A stretch of DNA of 10,063 bases, from positions 1-10,063 of the forward strand of contig CALDEO010000279.1 in NCBI GenBank assembly GCA_937942465.1, given 5' to 3'. This document shows, one piece after another, positions 1-6,233 of the stretch. The translations under genes were made by a program, and so were the position numbers. Positions within the stretch are counted from its first letter, which is position 1. Each line of letters starts with the position of its first letter. The DNA is from an uncultured Saprospiraceae bacterium (GTDB taxonomy: Bacteria; Bacteroidota; Bacteroidia; Chitinophagales; Saprospiraceae). Below the pieces are notes generated by a model. It saw only the letters and a list, made by a program, of their open reading frames with translations. It was not told where the DNA came from and did no database searches.

Positions 1-615
1 CTCAAAATATTTTCTAAACGCAAGTATGAAGTTATCAATGGTACGTGTAGAAGGGTAGACGTCGTATCCCCATACCGCTTGTAGAATGTTTTGACGTGAT
101 ACTACTTTATCTGCATTGTCGATGAGCATCCGTAAGAGATAGGTCTCTTTGTTCGTGAGTTTAATGTTTCCATTTGCAGTATTGGCTTCAAATGTTTTGA
201 AGAGTATTTCATTATCACCAAAAGTGTATGAACTAACAGACTTTGTCTCTTTAGATTGTGATCGTTCTATCAGTTTCTGTACTCGCAGTAGTAATTCCTC
301 TAAGTCAAATGGTTTCGTCAAGTAGTCGTCAGCTCCAAGCTTGAGACCTTTCACTCGATCTTTGCTAGTGTCTTTAGCAGAAAGCATTAATATCGGTAGT
401 TCATCGTTTTTGAGCTTGATCTTCTGACATATATCATATCCATTGACTCCCGGCAACATGATATCCAAGATCACTAAGTCAAAATATTGAGACTCAAATA
501 ACTTAAGAGCAGTTATTCCATTACTTGCCTCTACAACTTCATACTCATCCAACTCTAGGTTGAGCTTGAGTGTTGATCGTATATGATCTTCGTCCTCGAC
601 TAATAATATTCTCAT
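1..615 (-). CDS. OmpR/PhoB-family response regulator, C-terminus cut by window edge
   Basis: DNA-binding response regulator that should be phosphorylated by the kinase encoded just upstream. My own translation from the ATG at 615 stays open for 205 codons to base 1, so probably only the last 20-30 residues are missing compared with the usual 225-235. The receiver domain (about 1-115) opens with MRILLVEDED, giving the acidic pair E7/D8. The phosphoacceptor is D51 in LVILDIMLPG, the switch Ser is S79 in LMLSA, and the conserved Lys is K101 in YLTKPF. The winged-helix output domain follows (about 128-205), with the typical stretch LTNKETYLLRML and later VWGYDV and STRTIDNFI, the recognition-helix region. 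The ATG overlaps the stop codon of the kinase (ATGA, 4 bases), so the two are translationally coupled. All receiver catalytic residues are present. The target genes cannot be told from the sequence. Confidence 0.96.
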   Translation of the reverse strand, partial: MRILLVEDEDHIRSTLKLNLELDEYEVVEASNGITALKLFESQYFDLVILDIMLPGVNGYDICQKIKLKNDELPILMLSAKDTSKDRVKGLKLGADDYLTKPFDLEELLLRVQKLIERSQSKETKSVSSYTFGDNEILFKTFEANTANGNIKLTNKETYLLRMLIDNADKVVSRQNILQAVWGYDVYPSTRTIDNFILAFRKYFE

Positions 616-1610
616 TTGATAAGATCCAGTTCGATTAAAAATTGACTTCCTTTTGGTTCATTCGCTCTATATGTGATGGTACCTTGATGCGCATTGACAA
701 TCTCACTCACTAAGTATAATCCTAGTCCGGTACCTTTAGATGCTCGAGTTTCTTCACTACCACTTCTATAGAATTTTTCAAAAATCTGTGTCTTTTCCTT
801 TGCAGCAATACCAATACCAGTATCGGCAATAGTCAAGATGATTTTACCTTTATTGCCATCGGATAAACTCAACATGATATCATCCTCAGAATACTTAAGC
901 GCATTATCGATGACATTGTTCAATGCAATCATAATCGCAGTGCTGTCTGCATGTATAAATACACTATCCATTTGCGATAAGCTTACAAACTGAATCTGTC
1001 TACCTTTTACTCTCTGCTGTTGACGGAGGATACACTTATTGATCAGTTCTTTATAGTCAATAGACTCTCTATGAAAGTCATATCCATCCATAAGTTTGGT
1101 AGACAAGAGTACATTATCAATCAGACTTTCCAATCGTTGATTCTCTTGAAGTGCATTGGATGTTAAGGTATCTATTTGGTCTTTATTTAAGGTCCTCTTG
1201 ACCAATGTTTGCAAGATCAACTTCACTGCTGCTACGGGAGTCTTAAGCTCATGAGTGATCGCTAGCAAGAAGTTGTTTTGTTGCTTATTAGTAGAAATCA
1301 TCCTTTTAGATGATCTCAATATCATACTGATACCGACTATCATGGATAATCCAAAGAATATCCCTTCGCCTAATATCATTAAGCGTTGCTTGTCATATCC
1401 TTCAGTAAGGGCTAGATATTCGTGATCTTTTGAGATATCATACTCTCTGATGCCTAGCGTCTTCTCTTGGTATAATTTTATATTATCTGCCTTAGAAATA
1501 TATGCATCTTCATTTTTTTGCAAAAGCAAGATAGTCCACCATATCAATGCGAGTAGCAGATAGGATATTATGATCCCTGATAATATGTTGATGCTAAAAT
1601 TTTTCTTCAT
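612..1610 (-). CDS. Membrane sensor histidine kinase (HisKA + HATPase_c)
   Basis: Inner-membrane sensor kinase of 332 residues, partner of the overlapping response regulator. Membrane segments are visible at about 8-30 and 78-98, leaving a short periplasmic loop of about 47 residues. The HisKA dimerisation helix carries the phosphorylated H120 in AITHELKTPVAAVK. The ATPase domain has the N box at 231-240 (NNVIDNALKY), the G1 box DTGIG at 263-267, the F box around F277-F280 (IFEKFYR) and the G2 box GTGLGL at 293-298, so it should be active. Only about 20 residues separate the second membrane segment from H120, which leaves no room for a HAMP linker. The small outer loop argues against a large ligand-binding sensor domain; the stimulus is unknown. 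It lies 58 bases downstream of hemL on the same strand, so it may be read from the hemL transcript or have its own weak promoter in that gap. Confidence 0.96.
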   Translation of the reverse strand: MKKNFSINILSGIIISYLLLALIWWTILLLQKNEDAYISKADNIKLYQEKTLGIREYDISKDHEYLALTEGYDKQRLMILGEGIFFGLSMIVGISMILRSSKRMISTNKQQNNFLLAITHELKTPVAAVKLILQTLVKRTLNKDQIDTLTSNALQENQRLESLIDNVLLSTKLMDGYDFHRESIDYKELINKCILRQQQRVKGRQIQFVSLSQMDSVFIHADSTAIMIALNNVIDNALKYSEDDIMLSLSDGNKGKIILTIADTGIGIAAKEKTQIFEKFYRSGSEETRASKGTGLGLYLVSEIVNAHQGTITYRANEPKGSQFLIELDLIK

Positions 1611-1668
1611 CGGTATGTTATAGTAGTTGCCTTGGTGCGATGCGTGACAATCCTAATTGGTCTAAATT

Positions 1669-2979
1669 TTAAGATTCCTTTGAAAAAATCATGTCTAATA
1701 CTTCAATGATCGCTTCAGCGGCGATATCTAAATGTTTTTGATCATGTGCAGCTGATATAAATCCAACTTCATAACCTGATGGTCCTAGGTAGATCTTACG
1801 TTGTAGTAGCTCATGATGCATCGTCTTGAAGTGCTCCATTGATTTAGGATCAATTTCGTCAGCAGTCATGATTCTTTTCGTATCGAAGTACATCCAGAAT
1901 ATAGAACCGATCCGTTGTATATTGAATGAATAGCCTTTGGCCTTGGTATGTGTCAATATCTTATCAACAAAGTATATTGCTTTTTCTTCTAGCTTTTCGT
2001 AAAACCCTGGTTCGATCAGTTGCTTAAGTGTCGCAATACCTGCAGACATAGCTACCGGATTAGCAGATAAAGTACCAGCTTGATATACGTCACCATCTGG
2101 AGCGATGTGGCTCATGATCTCATGTGATGCACCATATGCGCCTACGGGCATACCACCACCTATGATCTTACCGAATGTTATAATATCAGGAGCGATATGG
2201 TATATTCCAGCGGCACCTTCGTACCCAACTCTAAACCCTGAGATTACTTCATCAAAAATCAATAATATATCATAGTCATCACAAAGTTTTCTCAGCCATG
2301 CGAGGTATGAGGTATCCTGCAGCAACAATCCATTATTGGCAGGTACGGGCTCTATGATAATACATGCAATCTCTTCATGTTGTTCTCTTAGGAGGTCCTC
2401 TAGGCCTTGTAAGTCATTAAGTGATAGTACTAGAGTATCATTGGTAAATGACTCAGGTATACCCGCTGATGTGCTTACGCCGAATGTTGCAAGACCTGAT
2501 CCTGCTTTGACCAATAGACTGTCAACATGACCGTGATAACAACCTTCAAATTTTACAATTTTATCTTTTCCAGTATAGCCACGAGCCAGACGAATCGCTG
2601 ACATTACGGCCTCTGTACCCGAACTAACAAATCGAAGTTTGTCTATATATCGATGATTATCTATAATGAGCGATCCGATCTCATTGCCATGACGTGTCGG
2701 TGTCCCGAATGATGTTCCATTCTCAACAGTTGCTTGTATAGATTCTCTTACTTGCTTGTTATTATGACCCAATATCATAGGTCCCCACGAACAACAAAAA
2801 TCTATAAAGTCATTGTCATCTTCATCGGTAATGATACAACCATCAGCCTTCTTTATAAACAATGGTGGTCCACTCACAGATTTGAATGCTCTTACAGGCG
2901 AGTTGACGCCTCCAGGAAAAAGTTTCTTAGCTTCCGCAAATAATTTAGCAGACTCTTCTCTTTTTAATATTTCACTCAT
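1669..2979 (-). CDS. hemL: Glutamate-1-semialdehyde 2,1-aminomutase
   Basis: PLP-dependent cytoplasmic enzyme that turns glutamate-1-semialdehyde into 5-aminolevulinate, the last step of the C5 route to heme and other tetrapyrroles. Its 436 residues match the usual length. Family marks: FPGGVNSPVRAF at 21-32, SSGTEA at 119-124 (PLP phosphate contact), CYHGH at 147-151, DEV at 243-245 (Asp to the PLP pyridine nitrogen), and K271 in TFGKIIGGGMPVGAYG, the Schiff-base lysine that marks this subgroup of class III aminotransferases. The ATG at 2979 is the only sensible Met start, since the next Met is M68, beyond conserved sequence. A perfect TAnnTTTG element lies just 4 bases upstream of that ATG. 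It is divergent from the SPOR gene and leads the kinase/regulator pair. No other heme-synthesis gene is in the window. Confidence 0.97.
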   Translation of the reverse strand: MSEILKREESAKLFAEAKKLFPGGVNSPVRAFKSVSGPPLFIKKADGCIITDEDDNDFIDFCCSWGPMILGHNNKQVRESIQATVENGTSFGTPTRHGNEIGSLIIDNHRYIDKLRFVSSGTEAVMSAIRLARGYTGKDKIVKFEGCYHGHVDSLLVKAGSGLATFGVSTSAGIPESFTNDTLVLSLNDLQGLEDLLREQHEEIACIIIEPVPANNGLLLQDTSYLAWLRKLCDDYDILLIFDEVISGFRVGYEGAAGIYHIAPDIITFGKIIGGGMPVGAYGASHEIMSHIAPDGDVYQAGTLSANPVAMSAGIATLKQLIEPGFYEKLEEKAIYFVDKILTHTKAKGYSFNIQRIGSIFWMYFDTKRIMTADEIDPKSMEHFKTMHHELLQRKIYLGPSGYEVGFISAAHDQKHLDIAAEAIIEVLDMIFSKES

Positions 2980-2983
2980 GCTA

Positions 2984-2991
2984 CAAAATTA
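2984..2991 (-). promoter_or_regulatory. Bacteroidota -7 promoter element in front of hemL
   Basis: On the minus strand this reads TAATTTTG, a perfect match to TAnnTTTG. Its last base is only 4 bases from the hemL ATG, so a transcript from it would start at or within a base or two of the start codon and be nearly leaderless. I see no convincing TTTG -33 element 17-23 bases upstream. It is the only perfect match on this strand between hemL and the divergent gene, but it could be a chance match in AT-rich DNA. Confidence 0.4.
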
Positions 2992-3089
2992 TCAACTCTA
3001 AGGGTAATCCTTGTAACCTTACGGTCATATTCTTTATATAACTATTTTTTTTATGTCAAAAACCGTGTTTTTATACCCAATTTTAAATC

Positions 3090-3118
3090 TTTGAAGAACT
3101 TTAGCCTTAGTACATTTG
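3090..3118 (+). promoter_or_regulatory. Bacteroidota-type promoter of the HU-CCDC81/SPOR gene
   Basis: TTTG at 3090-3093 and TACATTTG at 3111-3118 form a -33/-7 pair with a 17-base spacer, matching the Bacteroidota consensus TTG-N(17-23)-TAnnTTTG. Transcription would begin near 3122, leaving a leader of about 20 bases before the TTG start at 3142. No Shine-Dalgarno sequence is evident. This is the best-formed promoter in the window. Confidence 0.7.
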
Positions 3119-3141
3119 ACAGACCAAACTAAAAGTCAAAT

Positions 3142-4320
3142 TTGAGTTCTACTAAGATAGCTAAGTTATTGCAAAAATTCCTGCTAAGTAACCAGCAAGC
3201 ATACGTGCCTGGGCTAGGGAGGTTTTATGCAGTGCCACACAAGGCTTCCTTTGCATCTACTACCGGTACGATAGCTCCACCTAAGATTCAATACCTATTT
3301 GAAGACTCTAACAGTAGTGATAGTAAGTTTATCGAATTTGTAGCATCTGTACTCGGAACTAATTTTGACAAAGCAGAGAAGAAAGTTGGTAAATTTACCC
3401 AAGATATCTTCAATAGACTCCTTAATTATAAGAAAGCTGACATTCCATATATTGGAGAGTTGAAGCAAACTAAAGACTCAAAGATCGTCTATAGTCCTGA
3501 TGATGAGTTGCAAAATTTAGAGATCGCATACCTACCTTCTTTACGTATCACTCCAGTTATCCGTCAAGATAGACCGAAGGATGTAATAATAAAGGAAGCT
3601 ATATCTGCCAATAAGACCTACCAAAGTGATTTTCAAACAACCACCCCTGTTGAGCATACTATAGATGTTATCAATAAAAGTAGATGGACGGATTACTTGC
3701 TGTCTGTTGTCTTAGTACTGATTCTTATATTTGGGATGCGTAGTTGTTTCAAGTTAGCTAACGACAATCAATTGCGTAACAGTAGTTTCAATACAGAGTC
3801 TACCGTTACGAGTGGAGGAACGCTAGATACTGTGGACTCGAAAGATAATGTTGATGCAGAAGAGGAGAGCATCGAGGATACTGATGAATCAATAAGTAAC
3901 AGTAATACAAATAGCTCTGATGTACCAGTAGGCAATAGTAATGCAGATAGTACAAATGAATCAGTAAGTAATAATAACACCAATAATACTGACACAAAAG
4001 ACGAAGAGCTAGATCCTAAACAAGCAACAACAAATGATAATAAGCCATATGCTAATGGTGTCACTTCAGCCGAGATCAATAATGGTTGTGTGATCATAGT
4101 AGGTGCCTATAGTCGATACTCTAATATCGACAAGATGGTAGCCAAGATTAAATCAAAAGGACTAGAGTCTTACGTAGAAGAAAATGAAAACGGATTGTCA
4201 CGTGTAGGTTTTAGATTTGATTGCGATCAAAATACGGATCTAGAAGCTTATTTACGTACTGTAAGGAATGACTTCAAAACAGATGCTTGGTATCTAAATC
4301 CAGCAATCGAGGTATTTTAG
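3142..4320 (+). CDS. HU-CCDC81 and SPOR domain membrane protein
   Basis: Single-pass inner-membrane protein of 392 residues, probably linked to cell division or the septal wall. Residues 1 to about 60 fit the first bacterial HU-CCDC81 domain (LLQKFLLSNQQAYVPGLGRF, then IAPPKIQYLFED), and about 61-135 fit the second (KKADIPYIGEL). A membrane helix spans about 184-199, preceded by K179 and R181, which suggests a cytoplasmic N-terminus. A Ser/Asn/Thr/Asp-rich linker (about 205-305) follows, then a SPOR domain at about 314-392 (CVIIVGAYSRYSNIDKMVAKI through DAWYLNP). SPOR domains bind peptidoglycan strands stripped of stem peptides at division sites; the HU-like part resembles a DNA-binding fold, but its ligand is not known to me. 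The start is TTG: in this frame TAA at 3130 lies four codons upstream with no ATG between, and the next Met is M199, after both HU domains. It appears to be a single-gene transcript. Confidence 0.92.
   Translation: MSSTKIAKLLQKFLLSNQQAYVPGLGRFYAVPHKASFASTTGTIAPPKIQYLFEDSNSSDSKFIEFVASVLGTNFDKAEKKVGKFTQDIFNRLLNYKKADIPYIGELKQTKDSKIVYSPDDELQNLEIAYLPSLRITPVIRQDRPKDVIIKEAISANKTYQSDFQTTTPVEHTIDVINKSRWTDYLLSVVLVLILIFGMRSCFKLANDNQLRNSSFNTESTVTSGGTLDTVDSKDNVDAEEESIEDTDESISNSNTNSSDVPVGNSNADSTNESVSNNNTNNTDTKDEELDPKQATTNDNKPYANGVTSAEINNGCVIIVGAYSRYSNIDKMVAKIKSKGLESYVEENENGLSRVGFRFDCDQNTDLEAYLRTVRNDFKTDAWYLNPAIEVF
3886..3992 (+). repeat. Two imperfect 35-base repeats in the linker of the SPOR protein
   Basis: Bases 3886-3920 and 3958-3992 match at 27 of 35 positions with a 72-base period (24 codons, in frame). 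They encode the paired peptides ESISNSNTNSSD and ESVSNNNTNNTD at about residues 249-260 and 273-284. This looks like an old internal duplication in a flexible periplasmic spacer, and it could expand or contract without breaking the frame. The Asn/Ser/Thr codons also create long spurious open frames on the opposite strand. Confidence 0.6.
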
Positions 4321-4336
4321 ATTTTAGATCTAGGGT

Positions 4337-4549
4337 ATGTTTAATGAAAAATATAAATACTCGAAGATTTAACTGGTATTTGAAATACTTGAGGAGCTAA
4401 TTCAATTTTGTGGAAAAGTACAGAATACAAAAATAGAAGAACAAGGATTCTACTATAAATACTTTGGTAAGGTTACTCCAATGTCTCTAGAACCAATGAA
4501 CAAATACTCGAACCAAGTTGCTCATTTGGAGGTAAGAATGAAAGTATGA
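4337..4549 (+). pseudogene. Possible broken short gene with one in-frame stop
   Basis: From the ATG at 4337 the frame runs 11 codons (MFNEKYKYSKI) to TAA at 4370, then stays open for another 58 codons to TGA at 4547-4549. The downstream part begins LVFEILEELIQFCGKVQ and contains GFYYKYFGKVTPM. Its composition looks protein-like, mixing hydrophobic and charged residues with plausible helices, rather than the Lys/Asn/Ile/Phe-only makeup of random AT-rich DNA. I do not recognise the family. It could be the remnant of a small gene or gene end, a live shorter ORF using a start after 4372 (for example the CTG at 4373 or a later ATG), or chance. There is no clear promoter element directly upstream. 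Confidence 0.25.
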
Positions 4550-4597
4550 TAATGTAGGAGATCTTAATACGAGTTAGTATTATGTACTGTAAGTATT

Positions 4598-4637
4598 AAA
4601 AAAAAAGAGGCACTCAATCTTACAATTGAATGCCTCT
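4598..4637 (-). terminator. Rho-independent terminator of the cytochrome-c peroxidase gene
   Basis: Arms at 4607-4618 (GAGGCACTCAAT) and 4625-4636 (ATTGAATGCCTC) pair at 11 of 12 positions around a 6-base loop. On the minus strand the stem is followed by nine T residues (plus-strand A run, 4598-4606), the classic intrinsic terminator form, about 30 bases past the peroxidase stop codon. On the plus strand the hairpin is followed only by a mixed A/T/C stretch, so it would stop the convergent SPOR transcript less well. Confidence 0.9.
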
Positions 4638-4666
4638 ACAATATTTCTTAATGTATGATTTTCTAT

Positions 4667-6010
4667 TTATTCACAACCTAGGTCAATTCTTGATTGTGGG
4701 TCATTATTCGGGAAACAGAAACCAGATGGTACTGAAGTAGGAGCATATCTAGTTAAGTTAGGATCTCGAATCGACTTTGTTAAAAATTCAATCATATAAT
4801 CTATCTCTTCATTAGTCAAGTTGATTGGATTGAAATCTTCAGACATCTGACTTTGAGGTACATATGGGTTTTCTTTAACTGCTAGGTTTTTGTAATCCAT
4901 TAACTCTCTAAGCGTACGCTTAGAAGCTCCGTGAAAATAAAACGGTGCATCACCAATGTTATAAATACCAGGCACTTTAAACTTATGATTGTCTTCTTCT
5001 CTTTGTGTGAATCCACCTCTTCCTAGATTACGTCGATCAGTATCTTTTGCATTAAAGCTAGATCTCATGAACATATCGTTAACTCCTAGTGCATGGAACT
5101 CTGCAGACCCTAAGTTAGGCTCATAATGACATTGATAACATTGGGCTTTACCAAAGAATAAAATAGCTCCTTGCTTTTCTTCAAAACTCATTGCATTACT
5201 AGTTCCTTTTAGCCAATCTTGAAATGGCGCTTGATTTCCTAGTATTGTTCTGATATATGCTGAATAAGCTAATGAAGCTGTCTCTATCGTGTATCGATCT
5301 TCTTCAGGGACATCACCAAATGCTTCGTCGAACATTCTAGTATATCCATATTGATCTAATAAAGGCTTGTTGATCGTTATTCTATGAGCATGGAGTCCTT
5401 CCATATTCTGAGCCTCAATACCTTGGTGCCCAGTATAATTTACATGAGTTGCTTCGTCTAGATCCCAAAGGTGTTCTGTGCCTACATTGCTGCCTGTAGC
5501 ACCAAATTGACCATTCCAGAATGTATTCGTTACATATGCAACATTCATCATGGTAAGCGGCCTTGCACTCTGCACATCTAAGTCCTCTTGTTCATAGTCT
5601 GGGTTTTTTACACGACCAGCACCATTAACTCCAAAAGCATCACCTCCATCTGCAATACCTTGGAACGTACCAGGTCTAAATCCTGCTTCCGGTATATGGC
5701 AAGAAGCACATGAGTATGTACCTGCACCTGATGGAAATTTTGAATCCATACCTAGTCCAGTATCATAAAACATGAGTTTACCCAGAGCTACTTTTTCTAC
5801 CGTTAGTGGATTGAGTATAGAGTCTTGAGGTATTTCATCAAGATCTGTTTCGTTTGGTAATAGATAATAATCAACAGAGCCATCAGGACTGGCAGCTCTT
5901 ATGTTAAGACGCAGTTTATTATCAAGATTAGAATCTAAAGGCATCTTGTCTTTACTACAAGAACCAATAAAAATACCTATTGCTAAAAAAGTTAAAATTC
6001 TAAATTGCAT
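4667..6010 (-). CDS. Lipoprotein di-heme cytochrome-c peroxidase (MauG/CcpA family)
   Basis: Predicted envelope enzyme that reduces hydrogen peroxide to water with electrons from a small cytochrome or similar donor, or a MauG-like oxidase of the same fold. A lipoprotein signal peptide ends in the lipobox IGSC, with C18 as the lipidated residue. Two CxxCH heme sites lie at 101-105 (CASCH) and 291-295 (CYQCH), in the two halves expected of the family. Other family features are RPLTMMNVAY at 150-159, FKVPGIYNIGDAPFYFHGAS at 344-363 (with H360) and TLREL at 366-370. At 447 residues it is longer than classical bacterial peroxidases (about 320-350), with extra sequence between the first heme and residue 200 and a C-terminal tail holding C432 and C446, outside either heme motif. 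It has its own promoter element and a strong terminator, so it is probably a single-gene transcript. The substrate is uncertain: peroxide is the default call. Confidence 0.93.
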   Translation of the reverse strand: MQFRILTFLAIGIFIGSCSKDKMPLDSNLDNKLRLNIRAASPDGSVDYYLLPNETDLDEIPQDSILNPLTVEKVALGKLMFYDTGLGMDSKFPSGAGTYSCASCHIPEAGFRPGTFQGIADGGDAFGVNGAGRVKNPDYEQEDLDVQSARPLTMMNVAYVTNTFWNGQFGATGSNVGTEHLWDLDEATHVNYTGHQGIEAQNMEGLHAHRITINKPLLDQYGYTRMFDEAFGDVPEEDRYTIETASLAYSAYIRTILGNQAPFQDWLKGTSNAMSFEEKQGAILFFGKAQCYQCHYEPNLGSAEFHALGVNDMFMRSSFNAKDTDRRNLGRGGFTQREEDNHKFKVPGIYNIGDAPFYFHGASKRTLRELMDYKNLAVKENPYVPQSQMSEDFNPINLTNEEIDYMIEFLTKSIRDPNLTRYAPTSVPSGFCFPNNDPQSRIDLGCE

Positions 6011-6042
6011 ACAATACTTATTGAAATTTAAACACAGAATTA

Positions 6043-6050
6043 CAAATTTA
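6043..6050 (-). promoter_or_regulatory. Bacteroidota -7 element of the peroxidase gene
   Basis: The minus strand reads TAAATTTG, a perfect TAnnTTTG match. Transcription would start near 6039, giving a leader of about 28 bases before the ATG at 6010. A T-rich stretch about 17-22 bases upstream (GTTTTTCG on the minus strand) is only a weak -33 candidate. The rest of the 6051-6233 gap is very AT-rich, and I found no clear terminator there for the upstream symporter gene. Confidence 0.55.
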
Positions 6051-6233
6051 GTAAATACATTACGAAAAACCTTAATATGTAACTTATTATTTATAAGACG
6101 TTAAACTAAACATACAATCACATTTATCGTATCGAATAAATAATAATAAGTCTATTTTTATTTCAAGGTTTTTTTCTGTTTGATTTTACAATCAATATCT
6201 ATGCAATATAACGATGTTATTTTGGCTTTTGTT

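Larger units (their letters stand above)
4321..4666. other. 346-base stretch without an intact gene
   Basis: This lies between the ends of two convergent genes. It contains the interrupted open frame at 4337-4549 and the terminator at 4598-4637, both listed separately. A short inverted repeat (TAATAC at 4565-4570, GTATTA at 4577-4582) and a 7-base direct repeat (AGTATTA at 4576-4582 and 4592-4598) sit just before the terminator and are too small to interpret. I see no tRNA and no transposon ends. Confidence 0.6.

Noticed and set aside
3058..3072. Perfect short palindrome AAAAAC-CGT-GTTTTT between hemL and the SPOR gene
   Set aside because: The stem is nearly all A:T and only 6 bases. It is too weak for a terminator and too likely by chance to call an operator without conservation data.
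3768..4097. Minus-strand 109-codon open frame inside the SPOR gene
   Set aside because: It is antisense to the Asn/Ser/Thr-rich linker. Its Leu/Ser/Val-rich translation is the mirror of those codons, and it has no promoter or recognisable domain.
4565..4598. Inverted repeat TAATAC/GTATTA and direct repeats AGTATTA
   Set aside because: Six- and seven-base A/T-rich matches are expected by chance here. They are not flanked by anything that looks like an element end.
6011..6233. AT-rich gap between the symporter and peroxidase genes, considered for a small RNA or small gene
   Set aside because: No stable hairpin, no open frame with coding character and no RNA motif were seen; only the peroxidase promoter element stands out.
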